64,000 bases of DNA. Origin: Ascarosepion bandense. Its lineage: Eukaryota > Mollusca > Cephalopoda > Sepiida > Sepiidae. Below are positions 11,230 to 20,470 of this stretch, in pieces. Within the stretch, counting starts at the first letter, position 1, and the number at the start of each line of letters is the position of its first letter. Made by a program: the position numbers and the translations under genes. The stretch lies in assembly GCA_037127315.1 (NCBI GenBank), contig JBBBDQ010001685.1, positions 547,501 to 611,500 on the forward strand. The letters are read 5' to 3'. Below the pieces are notes generated by a model. The model saw only the letters and a list, made by a program, of their open reading frames with translations, searched no databases and was not told the DNA's origin.

Positions 11230-11600
11230 AAAATTAAAATTCTAAAAGAAAAAGTTCTCCAGCAACTCGACACTAGACTCGTCAAGAGTCTCTCTCTAAC
11301 ATAATTTCAAAGATTGACCCCCCACCATAAAACGAGCGGTGGTGACGTCATCCCAATCATTGTCCTTAAGAAATGTGCCCCTGAACTCTCTTCTATTCTC
11401 TCCAAACTCTATACTGCCTGTCTGCTTCTTACTTTTCTGTTTGCTGGAAGTCCTTCTCCGTGGTTCCTATATATAAGAATACTAGTGAACCCTCTGACCC
11501 CTCTAATGATCTCCCTATCAGCTTACTACCGATTTTTGGCAAAAGGTTTGAAACCATCATTAACGCAAAACCAGAAAGAGCCAATGAACCAGATACAGAA
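11230..11600 (+). pseudogene. LINE family A RT start, inverted
   Basis: Plus-strand translation reads HHKTSGGDVIPIIVLKKCAP, then ELSSILSKLYTACL, and later a frame with a PISLLPIFGKRFETIINA-like string. This is the start of a non-LTR RT domain (fingers, motif 1-2 region) of the jockey/CR1-like sort. It abuts the oppositely oriented C-terminal part at 10297-11210. The pair looks like one insertion with an inverted 5' part, with the catalytic middle missing. An ORF 11314-11631 covers only part because of frameshifts. Confidence 0.7.
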
Positions 11601-11728
11601 ACGATACCAAGATAATCTTTTTTCACGGTGAATATTCTGCCCGTATCAAGATGATGTTGTCAATCTCAGTACCCCTAAGTGGGTACATAGTGCAGGGTTG
11701 AAAACTGAAACGGTAAGTGAAAAGGTTG

Positions 11729-11731
<3 letters not shown>

Positions 11732-11760
<29 letters not shown>
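11732..11760. repeat. (TA)n microsatellite
   Basis: TA dinucleotide run. The following 11764-12190 is unassigned; it contains imperfect 'gccgt.g..gtag' and 'catagaccta' echoes near 11810-11920 but no clear unit. Confidence 0.9.
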
Positions 11761-11763
<3 letters not shown>

Positions 11764-12189
11764 CGAAGTAGCTAAGTGGTTTTGGCAAATGTAACCGAGT
11801 AGGACAATCAAGCCGTCGCCGTCGTAGATGTATGCAGTCTCCTGAGACGTAGGCTTATGCAATAGACGTGGTTAATAGGCGTTCCAATAGCCGTAGACAT
11901 ATAGCCATAGACCTAGGCGTCCTCGCCTTAGTTCGCATTTATGGCTGACACCAGCCAATCATTACTGTGAGGGGGAACTAAGGTGTATGCATATTCATTA
12001 TATATTCATTACATCAGTAAGTTTTATTGCTGCTGCACAGGACCATTGCTTGCTAACTAGAATTTACTGAGCTCACATACTCAAAAATCTTTCAGCCTAA
12101 AATGCAGATTCTGTGAAAGAATTCACCACCTTAAATCAGGTTACAGGCTATTGCCACCCACTGAATATAAAACCAAGCATAACAGAGTG

Positions 12190-12364
12190 GGCCAATATCT
12201 ACATTGGAAATGGGAAACTTTAAGGAAAGGAACTGCAAGAAACTGGTATGTAACCTCCCAGAGCCGATTACAGAGATAGGATCTGTAATAATTTTATGGG
12301 ACTTTACAACGCAGATAGACAAAACAATCAAAGCTTCTCTCCGAGACAGCGATATCAAAGACTG
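12190..12364 (+). pseudogene. Retroelement C-terminal domain, upstream part
   Basis: Plus-strand frame from 12204 reads MGNFKERNCKKLVCNLPEPI...VIILWDFTTQIDKTIKA...IKDCK. This matches in pattern the first part of the C-terminal domain of widespread invertebrate retroelement proteins (ILWxFxxxTDxxI...xxKDxK). It continues at 12583 after a SINE insertion. Nothing indicates an active gene. Confidence 0.5.
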
Positions 12365-12582
12365 CAAACACCTTGGGAAAGGTATTAATCGGTCTCTTCC
12401 CTCCAGTTATGGGCTAAATAATAGGACAGATTGGGCTCTATAGCCTTGGTCGGCAACCAGTCTACCGCAGAAAGCAATGGCAGCCTACTACGAGATAATT
12501 TTCTGCCCAGTTAGTCATGTCTCTTTCAAGACATTATCGCCCAAAGCGTGTATCACGTCTGGCACTTAACTGATTGACTGAG
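12365..12582 (+). mobile_element. 5'-truncated SINE nested in retroelement
   Basis: Begins inside the family at 'ccttgggaaaggtattaatc' and runs to 'ggcacttaactgattgactg'. It interrupts a reading frame whose two halves are recognisable on both sides (12204-12364 and 12583-12780). Confidence 0.85.
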
Positions 12583-12783
12583 TGTAATGTATTTTTGAAG
12601 ATCTTAAAAAAAACAATCAACATACAAATTTCAAAAATGTGGCACATGAGGACAACAATCCCAGTTGTAGTTGGAGCCTTCAGATTGATTGGAAAACCTT
12701 CTGATAAACTCATTGAAGAGATTTCTGGTAGTTCAAGCCTTAAAGAAATACAAATAATACTCATAAGTACAGCCCATACCTGA
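12583..12783 (+). pseudogene. Retroelement C-terminal domain, downstream part
   Basis: The plus-strand frame contains INIQISKMWHMRTTIPVVVG, AFRLIGK and SSLKEIQIILISTAHT. The pattern MW..(K/R)T..(V/I)PV(V/I)(V/I)GA...I..(I/L)G.....E.QK...(G/S)TAH is the conserved end of retroelement proteins found in many invertebrates. Continuation of 12190-12364 across the SINE. Confidence 0.6.
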
Positions 12784-12904
12784 TGAAGATTTGTATCTAT
12801 GCGGGATATTAATTTTCTTTTTCTTTTTCTTAAAAAATGCTCTTATAATAAATTCAGATAAACTTTATTGTTAATGGGTGCACATATTTGGGTAGACATT
12901 CGAT

Positions 12905-12951
12905 TCTTCTTCTTCTTCTTCTTCTTCTTCTTCTTCTTCTTCTTCTTTCTT
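12905..12951. repeat. (TTC)n, likely 3' microsatellite tail of the adjoining LINE
   Basis: The run reads (GAA)n on the minus strand and immediately follows the 3' end of the minus-strand LINE at 12952-15800, the usual position of a LINE tail. Confidence 0.8.
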
Positions 12952-13367
12952 CAGGCTCTAGGTGATCATGGCTTTTCACCTCTTAGCCATTGTCGCTCTT
13001 AATACCCCATCTCCTGTTATTCCACTCAATCCCGGCTGCACCATCTATCTATTCAAGTCCATCAAGTATGTCATGCATTGCTTTCCTTTGTCTCTCTTTA
13101 TCCACCCGGTGAGTGTTAGGTTCTCTAAGCTCCACTTCCTCATTCCACGTCCCCAAAACTGTCTCTTCCTGATGTTAAGTATCAGTTTCCTTCTCGTGTC
13201 CATCTTCTCCAAAACCTCGGCGTTGCTCACCTGTCCCTTCCACGATGTATTTAGCATTCTTCTGTAGAACCATATTTCGGTTACTTCAAGTCTTTCCTTC
13301 ATCAGTGATGAGATTGTTCAACATTCGCTGCCATACTGAAGTACAGACATCACATTACAGTCCAGTA

Positions 13368-13667
13368 CTATGTGCGTTTTGAAGCATTGGATATCGGTTC
13401 GGAACAAGATATCGGGGAGCCGAGCTCGAATTTCAGCTGAATTCATTGTATTCACTTACGCGTAAATACCCTTGGGAAAGGTATTAATCCGTCTATTCCT
13501 TCCAATTATGGGTTAAATAACGGGACAGATTGGGTTCTATAGCCTTGGTCGGCAACCAGTCTACAGCAGAAAGCAATGGCAACCTACTGCGGGATAATCT
13601 TCTGCTCAGTCAGTCATGATCGCCCAAGTGTGTATCACGTATGGCACTTAACTGACTGACTGACTCT
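13368..13667 (+). mobile_element. SINE nested in LINE
   Basis: Near full-length family copy from 'atgtgcgtttt.aagcattggatatcgg' to 'ggcacttaactgactgactg', between LINE sequences that are contiguous in the related copy at 19310-19420. Confidence 0.85.
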
Positions 13668-14336
13668 CTGTTTTGTTTCCAGCAAAATTTTCTTGTCTTT
13701 TAATACTCTACTCAGCTTCTTGACTGCATTCATGACCATGCCAATACGCCTACGGATCTCCGTATCGCACTATCTGTCCTCTGTTAAAACACTTTACAGT
13801 TATTTAAGTTTCTGCACTTGTTAGATTTTAGTAAGCCCAGTCATTTCTTTTCGCTTTCTTTAACTACTTCTTGTAAGTGGTCTTGTTGTTTATTTTCTGT
13901 TACTGCTATAATCACTGCATCATCTGCGTACCTTATATTGTTCGGATTGTGTCCGCCAGTAACGAATCCCGGCAGGATTTCTAGATGTCTCAGAAATGAC
14001 TCGCTGTAGAGGTTGATTAGAACTGGTGAGAAAACAAATCCTTGTCTTACACTAATTTTTATCTTTGTGTATATGCTGAACTCGTTTCCTGTCCATATGC
14101 AGGCATGTTGCTGCCAGTACAGGTTCTTGATTACTTTAATGTCTCTCCCAAATATAACAAGGTTTTCGAGCGTTTCTATCAGGCTCTGTGGCGTACTTGG
14201 TCGAATGTCGATAAAAACACAGGTACATGTCATTCAGCATTTATATTGCTCTTTTTGATAACATTCTAAGCATAAATATTGCGTTCCTTTTTTCAGTGTC
14301 CTTGACGAAACCACATTGTCCTTATTCTCCTTTCTC

Positions 14337-14520
14337 CGTTTACTCCAGTCTTAGTATCTTCAACCTTCTCTTATTCACATCCAGACACATCCTATAACCT
14401 GACACTCTTTCTCATAACTTACCTGTCACTCTTTTTCAGAACTTTCCTCCCATGTAGCCCCCACCTGCGCACCAGTGGCAATAGAATACGTTGCTTGCGG
14501 TGATATGATTATATAAAAAA
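14337..14520 (+). mobile_element. LINE family A 3' tail nested in another LINE
   Basis: Matches the 3' UTR of family A ('cctataacctgacactctttctcat', 'gtagcccccacctgcgcaccagtggcaatagaatacgttgcttgcggtgatatgatta', A-rich end). The host LINE's minus-strand frame is recognisable on both sides: RARSRIRPE upstream and GFVKDT..RNAIFMLRML downstream. A very short, 5'-truncated insertion. Confidence 0.75.
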
Positions 14521-14818
14521 TTCTGGTCTGATTCTGCTGCGCGCTCTTTTCATCAGAATCTGGTTGATGAGTTTTGTTATGTGACACATTAAGCTGACTG
14601 TGTGGTGGAGTTCACATTCTTTTGTACCTGGCTTCTTAGGCAGCGCTATGAAACTTGATCTGCTGAGGTCTTCCGGAATTTCGCCGGTGTTATTTCTGTG
14701 ATTTTGTCTACGACAAAGTCGTATAAGGCTGACAACATCTCTATTACAATGTCGTCTTGTTCTACTGCTTTGTTTCTATTTAGTTTCGCCAGTGCAACTT
14801 CCACATCAGATTTTAATA

Positions 14819-15519
14819 CGAAGGTCATTCAATAAATAAGGTGAATTTTTCGGTATAAAGAACTCTACAAGAATCATTCAATAAATAAGGTGAATTGTTA
14901 GATATAAGGACTTCTACGAGGCACATTCAATAAATAAGATGATTTTTTCTGTATAAAGAATTCTACGAGGGTCATTCGATAAATAAGGTGTATTTTCGGT
15001 ATAAGGACTTCTAATACAGATAGAAGCTTACATTTTTTTCCCTTTACTTCTTTTTCAAAGGAATTTAATTTTTTTGCAAATTAAAAAAAAAAACTTTAAG
15101 AGTTTTGTGAGATTAATAAAGATGACCGACCAAGAATCATGCTCCAGGATTGTACAGTGGTCAGTTATGAAGTTTTTGGTTGCTGAAGGGTGTAAACCAG
15201 TTAAAATTCATAGGAGAATGTCAACTGTGTATGGTGCCACATATTTCAGCCAAAAAATGTCTGCAAGTGGGCTAAATTGTTTAAAGAATTTTAAAAGTAA
15301 CGATGAAGTCAAAAGTGCTGTGAGCGATTGGCTGAGACGTCAGTCCAAAGATTTTTTACGCTGAGGGATTACGGAAGCTCGTGTACAGATGGGAAAAGTG
15401 TGTGGCACTGCTGGGAGACTACGTTGAAAAATTAAAAAAAAAAAGAAAAAAGTAAGCTTCTATCTGTATTAGAAAAATTTACCTTAGAAAAATTCACTTT
15501 ATTTATTAAATGATCCTCG
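14819..15519 (+). mobile_element. Internally deleted mariner element with four tandem left ends
   Basis: Terminal inverted repeats of the type 'cgagggtcattcaataaata' are flanked by TA at 14817-14818 and 15520-15521. The left end is present four times at exact 49-bp steps (TA at 14817, 14866, 14915, 14964). The interior has a short transposase remnant (15122-15440). Removing 14819-15521 restores the host LINE frame (DGPEI followed by LKSDVEVALAKLNRNKA), which confirms the borders and the TA duplication. Confidence 0.9.
15122..15443 (+). pseudogene. Mariner transposase, N- and C-terminal ends fused
   Basis: From the ATG at 15122 the frame reads MTDQESCSRIVQWSVMKFLV, then AEGCKPVKIHRRMSTVYG. 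This is the first helix-turn-helix of mariner transposases (normal pattern KFL..EGC.P.EIHRRM...YG). It then passes quickly to ...VKSAVSDWLRRQSKDF, and in another frame to FYAEGLRKLVYRWEKCVALL and GDYVEK, the normal C-terminus. The DDD catalytic core (normally ~345 residues in total) is missing, and a frameshift separates the end, so it cannot transpose DNA itself. Could be mobilised in trans if its ends are recognised. Confidence 0.85.
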
Positions 15520-15806
15520 TATTTCTGGTCCGTCGGTCTTTCTCTGTATTGTTGGTTGCTCTCTATTGTCGTGGAAGTGATCTCCTATATATTCTTCCCA
15601 CCACTGAAATATTTTCTCCTTCTCTAATATGAGTTTTATAACCTTGGTTTTTATACATCTCGTTGAGGAGCATGATTTTGTCCTGTTTTCTGACTTCTTT
15701 TTTAGGCATATTTCTTTTATTAGTCGTGCTAAATTTCTGCGCATTTGTCGTTGAGCCATTTCCCTTTCACCTGTCTGCATTTCTTTGTGTACTTTCCTGT
15801 ATTCCG

Positions 15807-16100
15807 TTACATCAGTTAAGTGCCAAACGTGATACAAACTTAGGCGATCATGTCTTTTTCGATACATGACTTACTAGGCATAAACTTTTCCCGCAGTAGA
15901 TTGCGTTTTGTTTCTGCAGTAGACTGGTTGCTAACCAAGGTTAGCAAAGTGTCCTGCTATTAAACCCATAGCTGGAGGGAGAAGAGATGGATTCATAATT
16001 TTTCCAAGACTTTTTGCGCGTATGTGAATGCAACGAATTCAACTTGAATTCGAACTCGGCTCTCTGATTTCTCATTTTGAGTCGATATATAATGTTAAAT
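15807..16100 (-). mobile_element. SINE copy
   Basis: Minus-strand family copy. Reads 'atcagttaagtgccaaacgtgatac', 'gactggttgctaaccaaggtta', 'gcgtatgtgaatgcaacgaattc', 'cgaactcggctctctgatt', to the head near 16095. It truncates the upstream part of the LINE at 12952-15806. Confidence 0.8.
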
Positions 16101-16703
16101 TGTTTATATTCCGTTTAAATATTTTCTTTTGAGAAAGTGAAAATATTTGCCCGGATAAAATATGCAAAAAGTAAATATGTGTATCGAGGTTTGCTAAATC
16201 CGATTCAGTACAGCTGTACCTGGTTTATTCTTTCAGGTTTTTTTTTTCAGATTTTCGTTTCGAAACATTCTGTTTCGTTGGGCGGAGAATTTCAAGAAAA
16301 CATTTCCAGAATTAATACAACCTCATTTTCGAAATATCTGAAAATTCTTATTCACCTTGGCTCATAAGACTGATAGATGTTTCCCAAAGAGTTTCCTACC
16401 CACAAAACTCTTTCCCCTTAAAATTTATTTGCCTCCTCTGAGTGAGCCTTGTTGTTTACGATTGAGAAAACTGGTCTCGGTTAATAGTCCTCATCAAAGC
16501 TAAAGCTCGCGATAACCACTCCGCCCCAAACAAAATGGAAAGAAGAAAAATCTTTGCATATTAATGTTTGCTTTCCCTTCAAACATTTATTGAGCACTTT
16601 CTAATACAACTGTTTATTGGTCTAATGTAAATCTAATTTGAATCTTACCTGTATCTGTTTAGTAATTTTCTCTTGTTCTGCAATTGAGCACTTCTATTAC
16701 CAG
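16101..16703. other. No recognisable gene
   Basis: AT-rich. Contains a partial copy of the 'gagcacttt.taatacaa.tg' tail repeat at about 16587-16650. A 76-residue open frame at 16137-16367 has no recognisable features. Confidence 0.5.
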
Positions 16704-16821
16704 CATGGCCGTATTTGACTACCGGCACACCGGGCACGGGTCCAGGCCGATCCGTGCAATCATAATGAAAATCCGGACAAGGAAAAATGTCTTCATCAAA
16801 AATGAAACTAAACAATTCACA

Positions 16822-16853
<32 letters not shown>

Positions 16854-17127
16854 AAAACGAAGAAAACACCCGAATGAATGCAGTAAAAATCTGTTTGTTT
16901 ATTTATTAATTTTAGGAGAAAAGTCTGGTTATACTCAGAAAGTCCGAAACCGATTACCTGCTTTAGTTCACGTTTTGTGTCTAATTTCCATTGGAATAGC
17001 CGAAAAAATCCGCAAAAATCATAGTTTCTGGAAACGGATGAAACTGATGACGTCATCACATTGTCAACTAATAAATCCGGGCAATTTTCTCTGTGCCCGG
17101 TGTTTTTTAGCATCAGCTACGACCCTG
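16704..17127. mobile_element. hAT-type MITE, copy 1
   Basis: 424 bp, the same length as the copy at 38586-39009 and inverted relative to it. Ends are CATGGCCGTATTTGACTACC on the left and, inverted, CAGGGTCGTAGCTGATGC on the right. Flanking octamers are attaccag and ataccagt, an imperfect 8-bp duplication. Contains a (GAAA)n microsatellite at 16822-16853. An apparent 184-residue ORF (16684-17238) simply runs through the element. Confidence 0.75.
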
Positions 17128-17458
17128 ATACCAGTGTATTTTATAACGCTTCCAATTTTCAAAAACCGAAATATTTCAACAGATTATAGCCAAATGGTTC
17201 TTTCCCAGTACTACATAGAAATACCTGCAACAATCTAGAATGCAAGAATTCAAATTACCGTACTCACTAAAAACCATACCTATCCTACATGGTAGATTTA
17301 TTGCACAAATTCCTCACCAGAATGGGGTGACAGCCATTATTTCCTTATAAAAGTACTTAAGGGACAAGGAAAATTTCAAAATGAAATTTTTAAGCAGGAG
17401 TTAATTACATTCAACTGACGAACTAGCCAACTTTGAAAAAGATAAGATTTGTTTACAA
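17128..17458. other. No recognisable feature
   Basis: AT-rich sequence without repeats or coding signals that I can recognise. Confidence 0.4.
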
Positions 17459-17692
17459 TATTTACATTATTCGGACTATTGTTCTCAACTTTGTTGCCAT
17501 TTCTACAACGTTTCGGCCGTTGTACGCTCCGGCCTTCTTCAGGTGCTAGTAACTTTGAACCGAACCCTTTATAGCAATCACTGAGTATATCATCCGCAAT
17601 TCTTGCACCTGAAGAAAGCCAGAGCATACAACGACCGAAACGTCGTACAAATGGCAACAAAGATGTGGACAATAGTCCGAATAATGTAAATA
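17459..17692. repeat. Inverted pair of hammerhead-like terminal motifs
   Basis: Two copies of one ~87-bp sequence face each other (17459-17545 minus, 17606-17692 plus), about 60 bp apart. Each contains CTGAAGA, a short GC-rich stem (GGCC...GGCC in the first), then CCGAAACG. This is the CUGANGA...GAAA layout of the hammerhead ribozyme core. Such motifs are known in Penelope-like retroelement ends. Cores: 17536-17542 with 17511-17514 (minus) and 17609-17615 with 17637-17640 (plus). Stem III and the cleavage triplet are not obvious. Confidence 0.55.
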
Positions 17693-17860
17693 CTGTAAAT
17701 ACTACCTCATCTCAGAAATATAGATATAAGATTCGTCTGATAAACAAAATAATAATTCGATAATAATTTCCAATGTGTATTAAATACCAAAGTAAAACAA
17801 AAATATTTAAGTAAAACACCAAATTTCCCAGTCAAAGGAGACAAAACAAGCAATATTCAC

Positions 17861-17938
17861 CTTATTCATTAATTCAGTAAAATTCACCTTATTTATTGAA
17901 TGATCCTCGTAGAGTTCTTTATACCGAAAAAAAAACAA
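17861..17938 (-). mobile_element. Mariner end fragment
   Basis: Contains 'tcaccttatttattgaatga' then 'tcctcgtagag' and 'ttctttataccga', the inverse of the end repeat at 14819-15519, in at least one and a half tandem copies. No transposase near it. Confidence 0.75.
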
Positions 17939-17949
17939 GCAATATTTAT

Positions 17950-18900
17950 ACAATAAGCTCGAAGAAATATGAAAAAAAATAAATCAAGAAGTCACCAAAT
18001 CTTAGAAAAAGTCGACAAACCCCTGCATTGAAAATATAAATGATGAAGCGGAAAACATCACAGACAAGCTGTGTATAAGTGACAGGCTACAAATACTAAT
18101 CAGCAAGCAAGCATTCTTCACCGTAAAGGACTATAAAAACGACTTATACAACAATCACTTCTTCCGACTAATCAACCCAGCATAAACCGAATAAGAAAGA
18201 ATAAGCCAGGAAAATATCAAAAATAACCAATGGAAAGACATAAGTGAATGTTTCCAGAAAATTAAAAATAAAGAAAAAAATTTTCATGAAATATGACATT
18301 TAATCTCCTACCCATCAATTTCTAAAAAAAAATGGTTACTTGAAGCGTTAAATTTTACTAAGGATTATACAAATATCCCATCGAAACACATAAAAATAAT
18401 TTTACATTGACGCAAATTCGTGCTCTTCGACAATGACGAAGTATGGATAAAAAAAATCTAAAAAGGGCGCCTTTGACGTGTTACAAGGTTCATTCGACGG
18501 AGCCGCGGTTTCCGAAGTAATGGGTTTGTTTATCTTGTTTATCTTTCCCTGAATCAACAAAATAGTCCACATAGACCATCACGGATTGTGTAGAAATGAC
18601 AGGCTGATAATAATGCCGGACAAGAAAAGAACACACGACAAAGTAAGAAAAGTCCTTATTAAACTATTCAAAAGTCTCAGTTTTGATATAGAAGTCGAAA
18701 TGAATAAAAAAGTTGTTTAATATTTAGACGTGGAACTCAATATAGAAACAGACACTGTCTCTTCATACATGAAACCAAAAACAAAATTAAGATATGTAAA
18801 CACCGAATCAAATCACCTTTCAATATAATCAAATACACCCCTAAAGGAATTGAATAAAGTCTATCTAGAAATTCCTTTTATAAAACAAATTTTGATGAAA
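17950..18900 (+). pseudogene. Decayed reverse transcriptase of an unassigned retroelement
   Basis: Plus-strand frames in order: ITDKLCISDRLQILISKQAF, FTVKDYKNDLYNN..FFRLINPA, NQWKDISECFQKIKNKEKNF, a YPSIS string, LEALNFTKDYTNI, FDNDEVWIKK. Then come FDVLQGSFDGAAVSEVMGLF, GLCRNDRLIIM where relatives have a YRDDGL catalytic motif, then VRKVLIKLFKSLSFDIEVEM and YLDVELNIETD. The order and spacing match an invertebrate RT family that I know from unnamed metazoan ORFs (FKDHKxxF...LINPAKS...YPSI...GSFDGAEVCELVGLYLL...YRDDGL). Several stops, and the first catalytic Asp of the YRDD box is changed to N: dead. Confidence 0.65.
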
Positions 18901-19084
18901 GGAAAAAAGACTACAAAAGGAAATGGACATAAAATAAATTAAAATATAAAATATAAACTAATTATTAATTATTTTAAATTATAAACCCCAAACAAACGAA
19001 AAAAAAAAAACGAAAAACGTAATCTCATTTAGTTTAATCCGTCTTTTAATTTAGAAGTAAAATGCAAAATAGGAAAATATTTTT

Positions 19085-19905
19085 GGAACTACTCTTGCTT
19101 CAATCTATCCTCTGAGTATCAAATTTTCTAAACCCTCTTTCCTTATTATGTGCCTTAAAATGTCAACTGTCTATACTTGAAGTTATGTATAAGTGGCCTT
19201 TTTGTTTCTATTTTCTCGAAAACTTTGTTGTTGCTTATATGTCCACTCCCTGTTATTCTCAGTATCTTTCTGTAGAACAACATTGCTGTTTCTTCAAGTC
19301 TCTTCTTCATCTGCGAAGATATTGTCCAGCTTTTACTGGACACATATGCAATAACCGTTATTACGTAACAGTTCAGTATTCTTTTCTTTGTTTTTAAAGA
19401 AATATTTCTTTCTTAATACTTTGCTTAGCTTTTGGAAGGCGTCTTTCGTCATTCTAATGTGCATCCTGGTTTCAGTTACACGCTTTTCGACCTCTGTTAA
19501 AACATTACCCAGGTTTTTATATTTTTGTACTTCTTTGAATGTGTACCTTCAATTTGTAATTTGCATATTGGGCTGTTCATTTTACTAACAACCATAGATT
19601 ATGTATTCTTACAATTGATGAATTGATGCTTAGTCCTTTCTTCTTGCTTTCCCTTACAACCTTCTGTAGAAGTTTCTGCATTTTTCTATGAGTGTCTGCT
19701 ATCAAAACAGTGTCATCCGTATACCTTATTTTGGCCACTCTGGTAGGACTACTAGTTCTCCCAGAATCGCCTCACTGTATAGGTTGAATATATCCAGTGA
19801 GAAGACACCTCATTGTCTTATAACCTTTTGTATTTTGTATATTTACTGGATTAATTTTTATATTCGTATGCTGCGTTTTGCTTCCAATATAGGTTATGGA
19901 TTATT
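19085..19905 (-). pseudogene. LINE fragment (endonuclease-RT type), second copy
   Basis: Minus-strand remnant homologous to 12952-13950. The frame at 19155-19343 reads KKRLEETAMLFYRKILRITG and NKVFEKIETKR. Further upstream, an LQKVVRESKKKGLSINSS-like string at 19600-19680 and an RYTDDTVLIA-like string near 19700-19725 mark the RT palm and YxDD neighbourhood. Broken by stops and frameshifts. About 60% similar to the first copy; a separate, older insertion. Confidence 0.7.
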
Positions 19906-19908
19906 CTA

Positions 19909-20470
19909 ATCAGTCAGTTAACCCTCTAGGGCCATTCGAATCATAAAGTGGGGGATCAGTTCTATATTGTTATGAAGTAATAAACAGATCCCCCACTAAT
20001 TACTACTTAACCCTCTAGGACCATTCGTATCATATTTGATACAGTATTTCCCTATAAGGAAACATTTGGTATTTCCCTATAAGGAAACATTTGGTATTCA
20101 TTGACTGAGCAGTCAGTAATGCTTTCATTTGAAATTTATAAAATATTTCTCCTAAAAAAATTTTCAGGAAAATATTTCTTTCAAGGCTTGTTTTCATACT
20201 GTATCAAATATGATACGAATGGCCCTAGAGGGTTAAGTTCCATACGTGATACATGGTTTGATGATCATGTCTCGAAAGAGACATGACTGACTGGGCAGGA
20301 GATTTTCCCGCAGTAGGTTGCCATTACATTCTTCGGTAAACTGGTTCTCAACCAAGGCTATAGAACTTTAATCTGTCCTGCTGATTAACATATAGCTGTA
20401 GGGGGAGATTGATTCATGCCTTCACAAAGGTATTTGTGCGTAAGGAAATTGCAAAGAATACATTATATTA
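19909..20470 (-). mobile_element. SINE interrupted by piggyBac-type MITE
   Basis: SINE tail (cagtcag) at 19911-19917 and the rest of the family (gttccatacgtgatac... to about 20450) are separated by 19918-20236. The break lies exactly at the TTAA in the SINE motif 'cagtcagTTAAgtgcc'. Confidence 0.8.
20011..20232. mobile_element. piggyBac-type MITE in TTAA
   Basis: Ends CCCTCTAGGACCATTCGTAT and, inverted, CCCTCTAGGGCCATTCGTAT, continuing into CATATTTGATACAGTAT on both sides, so inverted repeats exceed 35 bp. TTAA lies at 20007-20010 and 20233-20236, the piggyBac target. A second left end (TTAA at 19918-19921, then CCCTCTAGGGCCATTCG) lies 89 bp upstream. Between the two left ends is an inverted pair GTGGGGGATC / GATCCCCCAC, a further small palindrome. 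No transposase. Confidence 0.88.

Larger units (their letters stand above)
12952..15806 (-). pseudogene. LINE of the endonuclease-reverse transcriptase type, heavily interrupted
   Basis: Minus-strand pol remnant read 5' to 3' from about 15806. The pre-RT region has IFQWWEEYIGDHFHDNREQP and DGPEI (about 15520-15640). RT fingers LNRNKAVEQDDIVIEMLSAL lie at 14646-14810. The palm at 13841-14233 has IKISVRQGFVFSPVLINLYS and the catalytic IRYADDAVIIA. The post-RT end at 13045-13302 has EIWFYRRMLNTSWKGQVSN and IRKRQFWGR...LENLTLTG. There is no endonuclease domain, so it is 5' truncated. Frames are broken, and four other elements are inserted: SINE 13368-13667, LINE family A tail 14337-14520, mariner derivative 14819-15519 and SINE from about 15807. 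Clade not assigned (RTE-like or jockey-like). Confidence 0.85.

Noticed and set aside
16684..17238. 184-codon open frame as a gene
   Set aside because: It runs through the hAT MITE, including its GAAA microsatellite. The other copy of the element does not conserve the frame.
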